This document shows, in pieces, positions 29,918 through 55,569 of a stretch of DNA of 64,000 nucleotides (position 1 is its first letter; the number at the start of each line of letters is the position of its first letter). Origin of the DNA: Cacajao melanocephalus (lineage: Eukaryota > Chordata > Mammalia > Primates > Pitheciidae); assembly GCA_963573385.1 (NCBI GenBank), contig CAUYLG010059015.1, forward strand, positions 1 through 64,000, read 5' to 3'. Under the pieces are notes generated by a model, which was not told the origin of the DNA, did no database searches, and saw nothing but the letters and a program-made list of their open reading frames with translations. The translations under genes and the position numbers were made by a program.

Positions 29918-30196
29918 CGGAGGCGGAGTCTCTGTTGCCCAAGCTGGAGTGCAGTGGTGTTACCTCGGTTCAGTGCAACCTCCGCCTCTCTGGTTAAAGC
30001 AATTCTCTTGCCTCAGCCTCCCAAGTAGCTGAGATTACAGGCGCCCGCCACACGCCCAGCTAATTTTTTGTGTGTTTTAGTAGAGAGAGAGTTTCTCTTT
30101 GTTGACCACGCCGGGTTCAAACTCCTGACCTCAGGTGATCCGCCCGCTTCGGCTTTCCAAAGTGCTGGGATTACTGGCGTTAGCCACCGCGCCTGG
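29918..30196 (-). mobile_element. Alu without T run
   Basis: ggcggagtctctgttgccc to caccgcgcctggc. ttggaagagtt flanks this Alu and the following one as a pair. Confidence 0.9.
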
Positions 30197-30197
30197 C

Positions 30198-30473
30198 TTT
30201 TTTTTTTTTTTTTTTTTTTTTAGCTGTAGAGTCTCACTCTGTTGCTCAGGCTGGAGTGCAGTGATGTGATCTCGGTTCACTGCAACCTCAGCCTCCCAAG
30301 TAGCTGGGACTACAGGTACACACCACCTAGCCTGGCTAATTTTTGTATTTTTAGTAGAGACGGGGTTTCACCATGTTGGCCAGGCTGGTCTGGAACTCCT
30401 GAGCTCAGGCAGTCCGCCCGCCTAGGCCTCCCAAAGTGCTGGGATTACAGGCATGAGCCACTGTGCCCAGCCC
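30198..30473 (-). mobile_element. Alu directly adjoining the previous one
   Basis: A 25-T run then ctgtagagtctcactctgttg to tgtgcccagccc; the right arm is shortened. Confidence 0.9.
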
Positions 30474-30714
30474 AACGTTGGAAGAGTTCTAAGCAGAGAA
30501 GTGACTTGATCAGATCTGTGTTTTAGAATGATGGGTTGTTAGGTGGCAGCATAATATTTGATAGGGAGAGGCAAGAGGCAGGGAACTGGTTATAAAGCTG
30601 TTCTATTGGTTCAAGCAAGAGTTGAAGAAAATTAGGGAAAAGCATACAGAAGGGAGAGGGTTAGATGATCTCTCTCACAACATTTGTATTAGGTTAGATG
30701 ATATTTTTATGTCC

Positions 30715-30840
30715 AAGTTAGGGATGAGGAAACAGGCCTAGAGAGCTGTCGTCACAGTATGAGTAGAGAGAGAACCCCAGATTCTAGTTCTGGCCTCCTG
30801 ACGCTGCGCCCTATGCTCCTCCAGCAGTGTCACACTGAAT
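30715..30840 (-). mobile_element. MIR fragment, antisense
   Basis: gatgaggaaacaggcctagagag and the following gtcacagtatgagtagagag fit the MIR complement. Confidence 0.65.
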
Positions 30841-30954
30841 TGTCTCTCATTCAACCCATTGGTTGGTGGGGGTGGAGTAGGGTGGTGGTCTGTTTTTTAA
30901 CCACTGAGGCTTTGTTCTTTTACAGGGAGAAAGAGAGAGCGCGAAAGAGAGAGG

Positions 30955-42945
<11,991 letters not shown>

Positions 42946-43062
42946 ACTCCCTGCTTCCCCCAAACCCCCAGCAAGTTGTAGAGGCTGCTGCCCATGGGAG
43001 GCGCTCATGCAGGCGCCTCCATCTCTCCCTTCCCCAATATACCTGATGGTCAACTATCTTGC
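42946..43062 (+). other. UBL7: UBL7 3' UTR with AATATA polyadenylation signal
   Basis: The 3' UTR appears short. No AATAAA is present in the first 400 bases after the stop, but the variant hexamer AATATA occurs at 43036-43041, followed 20-30 bases later by a T/G-rich stretch. Cleavage near 43,058-43,065 is inferred from that arrangement. Confidence 0.55.
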
Positions 43063-43069
43063 TTTGTCC

Positions 43070-45254
<2,185 letters not shown>

Positions 45255-45261
45255 TCCCCTT

Positions 45262-45925
45262 TCATCCTTCCGACAAACATTGACTGAGGCTCCACTCTGT
45301 GATGGGTAAACATGACGGTATCTGTGCTCTGACACAGTTGTGTTGGTAAGACACACAAACAGATGTTTATGTTAAATTCTAATGAGAGCTGGGCCAGGCA
45401 AGTCCGGGGGCTGTGGCGCTCACGGGAAGCGGGGCTAATGTGGGCTAGGGGTGGGGGTGTGAGGGTGAGGGAAAGCATGGAGAAAATGGCACTCCCCTGA
45501 GACCTGAAGGGTAAGAGAATTGGGCAGGAAGGTGTATGTACTGAGGGGACTGGGAGTGGGGAGCAAACCTGGCTTCTGTAGCCCTGTCTGTCAGGCTGGC
45601 TAGCAAGGTAAGCAGGTGGGCAGAGCCTAGATCATTTGAAGCCATGTAAGGAGTTCAGACTTACCCTGGGCAATGGGAGTCACAGAATTGCAGTCAGAGG
45701 GGAGAGTCCAATGTGTATTTTAGAAAGGTCGTTCTGGCTGCTGTGTGGTGACTATATTGGGAGTAGAAGGCTGGGGGTGGGCAAGCGTGAGGGAGCCGGG
45801 GAGGAGGCTGTGGCAGTGATGCTCTTAGAACTGCGGTAGGCTGACCTGGCAGCGTGGCAGTGGGGAAGGCGAGGAGGAGGTGGAGAGGCTTTGGGAGTTA
45901 GAATTGATATCAGATCCTTGGGAAA
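45262..45925 (-). mobile_element. L2, antisense
   Basis: cgacaaacattgactgaggc, gcctagatcatttgaagccatg and tagaaaggtcgttctggctgc follow the antisense L2 order. Confidence 0.7.
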
Positions 45926-45929
45926 GGTG

Positions 45930-46080
45930 AGTGTACTGTTGTTTCCGCTGGACAGATGGGGACACCAAGGTTCCAAGGGGTAAAATCATCTCTCCACAGT
46001 CTCATGAGTAGGAAGTAGACAAGAAGGCCCAGAAACTCAGGTCTGTCTTACTCCAGAGCCGGTGCCCTTCCTCCCACTGC
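45930..46080 (-). mobile_element. MIR, antisense
   Basis: gacagatggggacaccaaggttc to ccagagccggtgcccttcc fits the MIR complement. Confidence 0.6.
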
Positions 46081-46084
46081 CCTT

Positions 46085-47075
46085 GGCCTCTGAAGTGTGG
46101 AGGAATAGGAGGTGATGAGGCCTTAAATCTGGCTGAGGAGCTGGGGCTTTAGCCTGAGGGCAAAGAGCACCCCTGGGACAGCTTCAGGCAGGGCAGTGAG
46201 GGACCAGATCTGTGTGTGAGATAATCTGACAGCTGTGTGGAGGCTGGATTTGTGGGAAGTGAGACTGGGGGTAGGCGACCAGCTAGGAGGCTGGCTGGAT
46301 CCTCCAGATGGGACACGGTGGGGGCCTCAACTGGAGCTGCTGCAGGGGAGCTGGGTGGAGGGAAGCTGTGAGGTGTGAAGGACAGGATAGTTCTGGGGGC
46401 TGACAGTGGGGAGGCAGGCAGGATGTGAGCGGGCGGATGGTGGTACAGCAGCAAGAATAAGGGACTGGGGTGACAATTTGGAATGAGGTGCCATGGGACA
46501 GCCAGGTGGGGATGTGTATAGTTAGAGACAGTTGGATGTCTTTGGACTGAGGTATTAATCAGGAAGTTCTAAGTTGAAGACTGGGCCTGTGTCATGTGAG
46601 AAGGCAATTAAGCTTTTCAGAGAAAGGTAGAGGAAAAGGGATACCCACTGAGGAGTTCAGCTTTATAGGAAATGGTGACTGATAGATGCGAGACATGAAA
46701 CGGACGCAGGAGCCACTGCTTCTGGGAAGGTGAGAGCAGGAACCAGCAAAGCTGAGTGAGTGGAAGGAACTGGACAAAGAGGGCATGCTCAGTGGGGTCA
46801 GATGCCACAGACAAACCTAGTAACAGAAGGGCTGACCTTGGATTTGCTGACTTGTGCCATGGTGACCTTGGGGAGACATTCCAACGGAACTGGAGCCAGA
46901 TAGCAGGGGTTGAGGATTGCATAGGTGAGGGGCAGTGGATGCAGAGAGGGCAGGGGGCCTTGCTGGTGAGGGAGAGAATAGTAGTTAGAGGAGAGATGGG
47001 ATTGCGTGTGAGTTTTTGCAGTTCAGCAGAGGTGAAGTTGGAAGTGATCACAAGAACTTTTCTAGGAAGCTGAGG
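46085..47075 (-). mobile_element. L2, antisense, second copy or continuation
   Basis: The order aggccttaaatctggctg, tcaggcagggcagtgaggga, ggaccagatctgtgtgtgag, ggaaccagcaaagctgag, aaagagggcatgctcagtgg resembles L2. It may continue the 45.3-kb element with the MIR inserted between. Confidence 0.6.
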
Positions 47076-47585
47076 GAAAAAAAGGAAAAGACCCCGAAAT
47101 AGAATATGCAAATATGTAGAGATGGGTGAGTTTTCTAACAGATCCGTTCTCCTGATATAACTCAAATTTGGCTGGGCTGGTATGGGCTGGGCTGGCACAG
47201 TTTGCTGGGCACATGGGCCCCAGATCTGCTCCTCGCCTCAGCCCCATCTGGCCTGGGCCCCAGACCAAGCTCTCAGAGCCCTACCCCGAGGTGGCTTCTT
47301 GTTGCTGTTGCTACAGACTTTGGCGGTGAGTGTTTGGTGTGAGGATGTTGGGGAGTTTATTCAGGCCTCCCTCTTTCTGCTTACCCAGCCTCTCCAGCAG
47401 GTAGGGTCCCATCTGGCCCTGGGCTAGGCTCAGGTCAGTTCAGCTGTGCCTCTGGTTACCCTGGGCCTGGGCCTGTTTCGCTCTTGTAGGCTCTGAGATC
47501 TCTGGGAATAGAACTCAACTTCTTCCATGCTTGAAATGCTTTCGTGGCAACCCAGGCACTGGCCTACTCTATCTTGGCAAAACTA
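47076..47585. other. Unassigned intergenic sequence
   Basis: A ggctgggctgg-rich stretch at 47,168-47,200; nothing else recognised. Confidence 0.4.
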
Positions 47586-47589
47586 GCTA

Positions 47590-47745
47590 ATATTAATAGC
47601 AACACAGCACAGCAGTGCTTATGTATCAAGCACCCTCTCTGTGCCAGGCATTGAGTTAGACACTCACATGTGCCATCTTAATCTCCTAACGACTCTGAAA
47701 AGTAGTTATTATTAGCCCCATGTACACATGAGTGCTTCCTGTATG
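47590..47745 (-). mobile_element. MIR-type SINE, antisense
   Basis: caagcaccctctctgtgccagg and ttaatctcctaacgactctga fit the MIR complement. Confidence 0.6.
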
Positions 47746-47749
47746 CTGG

Positions 47750-48550
47750 AGAAGTGGCCTTTCTAGGGCTTGGGAGGGATTGTGTCAGCATGACTTCATC
47801 AGTGCACCCACCTGGGGCCTTGTGCCTGGCTGGCTGAAGGGTCTGCTAACCACGTACCTTGGGAGTGGCAACTTTGGTCTTGGAGGGGACTTAGGCTTCT
47901 AAGTCAGATGGAGGTTTAGATTGCTTTTCCACATATGGCCTAACTTCTTGGAGCGTCAGTTGTGCCTTGTTTGACATTTTCCCTCAATTTCTATAAGTGG
48001 ATATTGACTGTGTGTGTAGCAGAGATGCCAGGCACTCAAAGCTGGGCTGGTGAATGTTCTAGATGGCATCAGGGCTCAGACAACAAAGTAACCCTAACAA
48101 GGACAGGACCAAGGGAAGTCTAAGGTCCTGCAGTGGGGACCAGAAAATTAATTGCTCTTATGCAGGATGGGGTCTCATTTCTTCTCCTGGGCCCAGATTC
48201 AATAATCTTTCTCAAATGAGCATCCCAGAGGGCCACTACTGATGGCTGGGAATTGGCCCAGGGAAAACCCTGAGCTAAGATCAATAGGATGTAACAACGG
48301 GGTGTCTCAACCCAGTAACAGTGCCTTTAGAGGTGCTAGAATAAGGAGGAGGGAAGCCAGTCTTTCACCCCTTTACTGCTCAGCCTCCACCCTAGATGTT
48401 GTGCTGTGATCTGAGGCCTGATCTTTGAAAGAGAGAGACGCAATCTGGACTGTTTAGCACCTAGGAGGGGTTGGTAAAAGTTTGTTAAATGACCGACAAC
48501 TGTGTCTTAGAAATCAACCAGGATTCGAGAGCCTCTCAAGGAAAGCCCCA
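47750..48550. other. Unassigned intergenic sequence
   Basis: No gene or clear repeat. Confidence 0.4.
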
Positions 48551-48554
48551 CGAG

Positions 48555-48915
48555 GGACTTATTTGAAACTGGGGTTGTTTACCCTGAATAAAGAGCAGAT
48601 TTAGAAGGATATGATCTCTGTGAAATAACTGAAGGGCTGTATTCCAGGAAGAGAGATAAGTCATGGTCCTTGTGGCCTCAGAGGGCAGATTTAGGACCAC
48701 TGGGAGTCTTCCGCTGGGGAGGAAGGCTCTGTGTCAGAGCTAAACAAGACGAGCAAGGCTGGCTTGTGAGGGAGCTCGTCATCACTGGAAGTCTGTAAGC
48801 AGAACCTGCGTGGCTGCCGTAAGGAGTCTTGTGAGTGGCTCTCAGGTAGGACTGAATGCCTTTTGAGAGCCACTCCTAATCCCAGGAATTGAGGTTTTTG
48901 GATCATTATATTCAT
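48555..48915 (-). mobile_element. Old LINE fragment, L3/CR1-like
   Basis: aataaagagcagatttagaagg, tgtggcctcagagggcagattt, agctcgtcatcactggaagt and ggactgaatgccttttgagag resemble the complement of a mammalian L3/CR1-type repeat. Confidence 0.45.
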
Positions 48916-48972
48916 GAAGGAACGTGAACTGTTTGTGGGTGACCACACCTGTGCATGTGTATCTCCTCACTG
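48848..48972 (+). repeat. Diverged direct repeat, copy A
   Basis: Shares about 80% of bases with 51060-51183, including sequence past the end of the LINE-like part (tgaactgtttgtgggtgacc). Confidence 0.75.
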
Positions 48973-49050
48973 AAGTGGCCCCAGCAGCCTCAAGGATCAC
49001 ATCAGAGCTGGGAGGGTCCTGGGACATCTTCTCTCCTATGGGCATCACTT

Positions 49051-49363
<313 letters not shown>

Positions 49364-49484
49364 ACATCACTTTAAAAGCATATTTAATTCATCCTACAGA
49401 AGGAAATGAAGATGGAATGAGAAAGCTTTATCTCTCTGATATAGAGAAAAGACAGACCAGGAGAAGAGATAGAAGTTTAGCTCC

Positions 49485-49595
49485 TCTTTCTCATTTTGTA
49501 TACAAAGAAACAGAGGCTTGGACTGGTCAGGGCCTTGCTTAAGTCAGTATCTAGGCTGACACGTAATCTTTGGCTTCCCAGCCACGTCTAGTCAG
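49485..49595 (-). mobile_element. MIR fragment, antisense
   Basis: aaagaaacagaggcttggactgg and cttgcttaagtcagtatctagg are MIR-like. Confidence 0.5.
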
Positions 49596-50030
49596 ATTTT
49601 GTTAGTCTAGATGGATTCCATGTGATGTTTCTGAGATTCTGCCCTGCCTCAGGCCTTGGACAGTGAGAATAGAGGCTCAGAGATGAATTTTGGGCATAGG
49701 AATGGGAGGGAGAAGTTTGTCTCCAGAAAGTTTTGGGAGTGTCTGTCACACAAAAGTGCATGCAGAATGTATGACTAGGATGGAGAGTAGAGATGCACTT
49801 AGTCTCTGCTAAGACTCAGCTCAGTTCCGGAGTGGCCAGCAGGTGGCACTCCCACCACAAGCCCAGGGCCACGTTGGCTAAGTTTGGGGCTAAGGATGTT
49901 GCTGGGCTGTCTCTGGAAAGCACAGGACCTGCTGTGTTTTCAGGTGAGCTGAGTGCCCTGATAGAAGGAGAAAAATCTGTCTCTTCTTTGCTGACTGAAT
50001 ATTTCTCTTCAGATTTTTACTTTGTTGTTG
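49596..50030. other. Unassigned intergenic sequence
   Basis: Nothing recognised. Confidence 0.35.
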
Positions 50031-50097
50031 TTTTTTTTTTTTTGAGACGGAGTCTTGCTCTGTTGCTCAGGCTGGAGTGCAGTGGTGCGATCTCAGT
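50031..50097 (-). mobile_element. Very short 5'-truncated Alu
   Basis: Only the last ~55 bases of the Alu plus its tail are present (T run, gagacggagtcttgctctg, ggtgcgatctcag). Confidence 0.88.
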
Positions 50098-50457
50098 GGG
50101 CTGAACAGATGTCCGGAAGGTGGTGATCTGGCCTAGGAGGAAGAGGCAGGCACCTGAGGGGAATGTCCTGGCTGAGGCTTAGAGGCAGGCAGAGCACTGA
50201 GGGGAGGGTGAGGCATGGCCTGCGCAGCCTAAGTATCTTCTGAGGACTCCTCCCCTGACATGGTCTGCCAAGAGCTGGGCCGGTACGGTAGCTGTGGGTG
50301 CCTGTGTCTGTGAGGTAGTCACAGTGGGCACACGGTATGTTGGAATTCCCAGATACGGGCCCCAGATCTGTTTTTATTTGCCCGTATCCATCCTCTTTAA
50401 CTTTTGAATTATTTTCCAATATTTTAAAAGTGAGAGTTTCCAAAAAGACTCAATTTT
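50098..50457. other. Unassigned, possibly L2
   Basis: gaatgtcctggctgaggctta may be a scrap of antisense L2. Confidence 0.3.
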
Positions 50458-50759
<302 letters not shown>

Positions 50760-52169
50760 CCTCAATTTTCAGCTTCTGTTGAAAGTCTCACTACCTTTCA
50801 CTACTGGGTGTACTTCTTCATGGTTCCATGGACTGGAGCCGAGTCAAAATTGCTTTATAGACAGGGCAGGGTTCTGCAGACCCCAGCCCACCCACTCCCC
50901 TCATTCTCATCACTGCCTAGTCTCTGCCCCCTGCAGTAGGTAGTAATGGTGGTAGGCAATAGGAATTGTTGCTGCTGTTAATAGCCGGGAGGCCTGGGTG
51001 GCCACCAAGCTCTGAGGCCTCACAGCAGGGGTGGGGTCTAGCATGGAGGGGGCTGTTGGGGTTGAATGCCTTCTGAGAGCTACTTCTAATCCTAAGAATT
51101 GGGATTCTTGGATCATCATGTCTATGAAAGGAAGTGAACTGTGTGTGGGTAACCTCACGTCTGCAAATGTTATCGCCTCACGGAATCCTTCTACCTCCCA
51201 CAGGCCTCTTGTTTGGGGTGGATCACTCCTGTGAAGGCCATGTGTAGCCATGGGATCAGGGCTGAGGAGGAGGTCAGAGAACCCTGGTTGGGCCCTGAAA
51301 GGTGAGAGGCTTTAGTTGGAGTGTTGGGGAGATTGCCTGCGGCTTCTGCTCCTGCTTCAGGACGGTGAATCTCTAGTCTGTGTGTGTCAATTTCTTTCAT
51401 TCCACAGGGGGCCTTCTTGCATTGGGCTGTGCCTCAGCCGTCCATGGGGCTCAGGAAATGGTCTCTTTAAGGTATTTTTCTTAGAGATAGAAGCCCTGTA
51501 TCATTTCTTTCTCCAAGCTTTCTTCCTCCCTCCCCTGAATGTGGACTTATGGGGAAGGGAGGGACAAGAATGTGCCTCCCCGTCAGACATGTCAGCATCC
51601 ACATCTGTTGCTTCCTCTGCTGGTCCACTTCCCATCACTGGCTGTGAGTGGGAATTGTGCCTCTGTTCTCCGTCCAGGCTCAAGAACCAGTCTTGGCCTC
51701 AAGTGAGGCTGGCAGGCCCCTGATATGCCATTCTGACTTGATTTTCCTATGCTGCCTAAGGCAGGAAAGTCCATGCCTAAACTCTGGTCATAATGCCTGC
51801 TCCCCGCTATTGCCCCACAGTCTAGCTGCCTTTCCCTTTATAAAGCTATTGCCTTAAGTCATGAGCCTAGTTCTCTCCTTCCCTGGCTGCCTGCAGCCAA
51901 CCAAGAGAGTGGGCTGCCATCTGGCCTGGCCCTTTGTCCCCAGGTTGGCTGGCTTGCGTGGAGGATGGTCTTCAGTACTACTTCCTTACCCCTTCTCCCA
52001 AGTCTGGAAAAACATTATCTGGCATCTACCCCAGTTTCCATCTGCTGCTCTGTTGATTGGGAGACTGAGCCCATTCCCTGATCTGCCCTCCTGCCCAGCA
52101 CCTGGTGACCTAGGTCCTGTCTAGGTCCTTCTGGGGATGGTTTAGACCCAGACTTCAGCCACAGTCAAG
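50760..52169. other. Unique intergenic sequence (contains direct repeat copy B)
   Basis: Apart from 51060-51183 nothing was recognised; frames are short and lack splice context. Confidence 0.45.
51060..51183 (+). repeat. Diverged direct repeat, copy B
   Basis: gttgaatgccttctgagagc through gtgaactgtgtgtgggtaac to cgcctcac parallels copy A 2.2 kb upstream. Confidence 0.75.
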
Positions 52170-52385
52170 GGTGCGGGCCCTTGAGAAACCACCTGAGTTT
52201 CAATATGTCCTGCCTCTAACCAGTTGTGTGATCCTGGCACTTCACATCCCTAGACTGTGCCTTGATTTCTTCATTTGTAAAGGGAGGTGACTAATAGCTC
52301 CTATCTCATAGGAGTGTAAAGATTGAGTTCAGATGAGCTATGAGATGGCACAGCACATAGGAACCACAGTGTTAGCAATTGTTAC
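52170..52385 (+). mobile_element. MIR
   Basis: accagttgtgtgatcctggca, cttcatttgtaaagggaggtg and gcacagcacataggaacca follow MIR order. Confidence 0.8.
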
Positions 52386-52389
52386 TGCA

Positions 52390-52545
52390 GTCAGAAAACC
52401 CATCTTTGTTCTACCATTTACCAGTTGACCTTGGGCAGGTCCGTCCCTGCCCCTCCCTGTACCTCAGTTTCCTTCTCTGAAATGGAGTTATGCTCCCTCC
52501 CTCAGTGAGGGGAAGAGTGGAGGACTGGCAGCGATGATGTAGGTG
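52390..52545 (+). mobile_element. MIR, second copy in tandem
   Basis: accatttaccagttgaccttg and cctcagtttccttctctgaaatgg. Confidence 0.75.
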
Positions 52546-54049
52546 AATGTGGGTTACGTGTTGTGAGTTGCCATGCACATGGGCAATGTTATCATTGATT
52601 TTGAATCCATTTGAATTCTTAGTTCCAAAAGGCAGAGACAGGTGATTTCTTAGTTTGCCCAAGCTTTGCATAGAGAGGACAGACACTGGGGGCCATACCT
52701 GTGTAGCAGATGAAACTGAGTGTCCATCTCAGAGGCTGGCCTGGGCCAGGCTGCACTGCTGGCTTTGGGGGCACAGGCTTAGGTGCAGGTCTGGGGAGGA
52801 GCTCTTAGACTGTCACAGCCTCCCTCTCTGGGGCAGTGTGCCCCTGGGCATTATGAGGCTGTTGGCTCCTGCCAGTGGATCAGGAACCTGGCTCTGCCCT
52901 GTCTCTGTACCTTGATTTATCTTCCTGGCCTGCTGGGGTGCCTTGGAGTTCTCAGGGAAGAAGGAGGGGACAACTGGAAGCAAAATGTAGAATGGGAAAG
53001 CCCAAACTTCTTGGTAGCAAAACTTTCCTGGTTCCAGGAGGTAAAAACAACAGAACGGTCCTGGGTCCATGTAGCAGGGCAGAGGGCAGCCAGGGGAGCA
53101 CCCCCCGCCACTACCTTCACTACTGTCTGCAGTAGGCGAATCATATTTAGGTCTGTGAGTTCTGGATGTTGGATATTCACCTCTGCTCCTTCCTCAGCCT
53201 GTCTCCTCTCAGTGCAGCCCTCCTTGGGCTAGACATCCAGTAAACACTAGATAAGTACTTACTGAGCTGGGTGGATTTTCCATTCATGGTTCCCTGAGGC
53301 ACAAGCGGAGGTGGTAGGTCTGGGTCCTCTCTGGTCTGAGAGAGGAGACCCTTTACAAAGGGCAGGCAGGTGGTTCTGAGAGGAGGAGCTGTGGGCAGAG
53401 CTGGCTGGGCTGCTCAGATAACTGCAGGGGGTCTGGGCCTGGAGCTCCCCAGGGAGTCCCCACTGAATGGTCAGGTTGCCTGAGATAGCCAAGCATTTTG
53501 TGGGCAAAGATCCCTTAAGCTGCTCTGACCCTACCTCCTCCACAGTGAGTCTTGGGCATGGGGGATGCTCCCCTCTCTACTTGGGGAAGGGGGCCTTCCT
53601 AATTATATCCCCCTCCACTCACATGGAAATGAGTTTGGATTTTCTGAGCGTACACCAGCTGGCTGGGGGGGGAGGCAGCCCAGAAGGCTGCTGGCTGGGG
53701 AAGGGAGGAGAAAGGAGAGGGAGGGGAAGGAGCCAGGCCAAGATGAAAAATTTCCAGTGTTCTCCCTGGCAGAGCAATAGCGGGTCCCTGAGTGCTCCCC
53801 ACATATCATCGTTGTGCCTGCTGGTAGGCTCAGCAGGGAGCCGTGTCCACTCAGGCGAACCCGTTCTCCGAGGACCATAGTCCTCAGGGTGCGAACCACT
53901 TAGCTGGCCATAGCAAGGTTGTTGGGTGTCGGACTCCTCTGTGCCCTTGGAGAGGTCCTCCACGACTTCTAGGCCAATCTTTTTATGGGGTGTGTGGAGT
54001 GGAACTGAGGCCCAGAGAGGGGATAGGGCCTGCCGTTCCTGGCAGAAGA
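52546..54049. other. Unique sequence upstream of SEMA7A
   Basis: No exon or repeat recognised, apart from 52773-52842, whose copy lies in an Alu at 60.0 kb. Confidence 0.5.
52773..52842 (+). repeat. Likely source copy of a templated insertion
   Basis: These 70 bases recur at 60009-60079 with one added C and one C/T change. Here they sit in unique sequence with no flanking duplication. Confidence 0.9.
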
Positions 54050-54300
54050 CCACAAGTCTGGCTTGTCCGCAGCCGCAGCCGGGTTCTCCCCGTGGAGTTG
54101 CCCGGGAGCGGGTGGCGAAGGTTCCCGCAGAAGCTCCGCTCTAGCTCAGGAAAGCCAGTAAGGCGAGAAAAGGCTGCGAGGGGCGGGGGAGGGGCGGGGT
54201 GGGGTCAGCGCTGGCTCCGCCTCCTGGCGCTTGGGTCTGCCTGCGGCCGGGCGCTGGCTCAGTCTCGGCTGATTGCCGCTGTCGCTCCCGGGGCCGCGGG
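54050..54300 (+). promoter_or_regulatory. SEMA7A: SEMA7A promoter and 5' UTR
   Basis: Two overlapping GC boxes (ggggcgggg type) lie at about 54,179-54,200, about 100 bases before the start codon. There is no clear TATA box. The 5' UTR probably starts near 54,210-54,245 and runs through the cgctggctcagtctcggctg segment to the ATG. The start site is inferred, not observed. Confidence 0.65.
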
Positions 54301-54472
54301 ATGACGCCTCCTCCGCCCGGACGTGCCGCCCCCAGCGCACCGCGCGCCCGCGTCCCTGGCCCGCCGGCTCGGTCGGGGCTCCTGCTGCGGCTACTGCTGC
54401 TGCTCTGGGCAGCCGCCGCCTCCGCCCAAGGCCACCCGAGGAGCGGACCCCGCATCTTCGCAGTCTGGAAAG
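54301..54472 (+). CDS. SEMA7A: SEMA7A exon 1: signal peptide and start of mature semaphorin 7A (partial gene)
   Basis: ATG at 54301 (purine at -3) opens 57 codons plus one base, ending at donor tggaaag|gtaggc. The peptide starts MTPPPPGRAAPSAPRARVPG, passes through a Leu-rich core and WAAAASAQG, and ends RSGPRIFAVWK. The Leu-rich core followed by AAAASA is a cleavable signal peptide with a likely cut after Ala42. SEMA7A (CD108, the JMH blood-group antigen) is a GPI-anchored semaphorin that binds plexin C1 and beta-1 integrin and acts in axon growth, immune cells and bone. Only the first exon is inside the window. Compared with my memory of the human protein, the signal core is two residues shorter and PPARSGLLL replaces PPARLGLPL. 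Confidence 0.93.
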
Positions 54473-54936
54473 GTAGGCGGCGCCGCGCGGCGGGTCGGGC
54501 ACAGGATCGGACGCTGCGCGGGGCGGGTATGGAGTGTGCTGCACCCGGAGGGAGTGCGTGCGCGCGGCTCTGCGGGTCCTGGGCTGTCCCCGTGCTGTCC
54601 CCGCGTGGAGCGTGTGGGTTTGGGTGAGTGTGTGTGAGTGTGCGCGCTGGCACGCCAGAGCAGGCTGTAAAGCTGCGGCGAGCTAGCGGCGGGGGCCGGA
54701 GCCCAGGCTAAGTCGCTCCAAGTCTCTGGCAGCGGGGAGCCGCAACGCCCGGGCGCCAGGGGAGGGGGCGGGCCCCTCTCTCGGCCCCAAGCCACTCTGG
54801 GTCCTCTGGCTCGGGGGCTTTGGCCCAGGACCCTTTCCCCACCCGGGACCCCAACCTCGGCCCCCTCCTCTTGAGCTGCAGGCTCTGCTGGCGCGCGGGG
54901 CGCAGGCTGGGCGGGTGAGGGGGGCGCGGACCCTTT

Positions 54937-54960
54937 GCCGCCGCCGTCGCCGCCGCCGCG
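54937..54960 (+). repeat. (CCG)n tract
   Basis: gccgccgccgtcgccgccgccg, one interrupting T. Confidence 0.9.
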
Positions 54961-55569
54961 CTTCGGCAGCGGGAACAAAGACCCCGCCGCCTGCCCCCGC
55001 CCCCGCCCCGGCCCGGAGCGCGGGCCAGACAAGGGGGTGGGCACCCTGCGGCGAGGCGGTGGGATGTGGTGGTGTGCAGGGGGCTTGGGGTACCGGGCGC
55101 TGCCTCTGCAATGCCAGGACCGGCCGCTCCCCCCTTGCCCGCACGTGGCAGTTGTCACCAGAAATCGGCTCCAGCGTTGGGGGTCAGTGCCCACTGGGTG
55201 GGGCACGGCTGTTAGGACCCCCAGGCAGTGAATCTCAGGCGGGGGTGCAGCCTTTAGGCCAGGGTAGATATGAGAACCTGGGGGACCGGAGTCTCCCCCA
55301 GGGCACCTCAGTTTAGACCCTGTACTATGGGACAGAAAGCCGGCTAGGCGGGGGTTTGAGGCTTTCTGCCGCGAGGAACTGATCTCCCCTCCCCTGCATT
55401 GCACACAAATGCCTCCCCGCCCCCAGGCCAACTCGGCTCTGTCCCCAAATTTGGCGTCTCTGCGGCCCCCCTGTGGTGGTGGTGGGGGACTCGCTGTGGG
55501 GGCTGGGGGACTGGTCGGGTCTGGCCCCACCGGGAGCCTTTTGATGCCTTTGGCAGTTTGCAGGGATTG

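Larger units (their letters stand above)
29505..30660 (-). mobile_element. L2 fragment, antisense, split by two Alus
   Basis: atgccaggcttggggacaag at one side and agcagagaagtgacttgatc at the other fit one antisense L2. The Alu pair lies at 29,918-30,473 within it. Confidence 0.55.
29094..30925 (+). other. UBL7: UBL7 intron 1
   Basis: Holds a sense MIR (29,190-29,330), an antisense L2 with two Alus in it, and an antisense MIR just before the acceptor. Confidence 0.75.
54050..55050. other. CpG island over SEMA7A exon 1
   Basis: The island is very GC- and CpG-rich and covers the promoter, exon 1 and the first ~570 bases of intron 1. It includes a short (CCG)n tract at 54,937-54,960 and C-rich runs at 54,985-55,015 whose G-rich complement could form quadruplexes. 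Any long open frame here is a by-product of the composition. Confidence 0.85.

Noticed and set aside
47182..47427. An open frame with a Leu-rich stretch resembling a signal peptide
   Set aside because: It is short, with no following domain or splice context, in L2-flanked intergenic DNA.
52655..52915. A peptide shared between frames at 52.7 kb and 60.0 kb that looks like a small protein family
   Set aside because: The shared peptide is just the translation of the 70-bp templated insertion, not a conserved protein.
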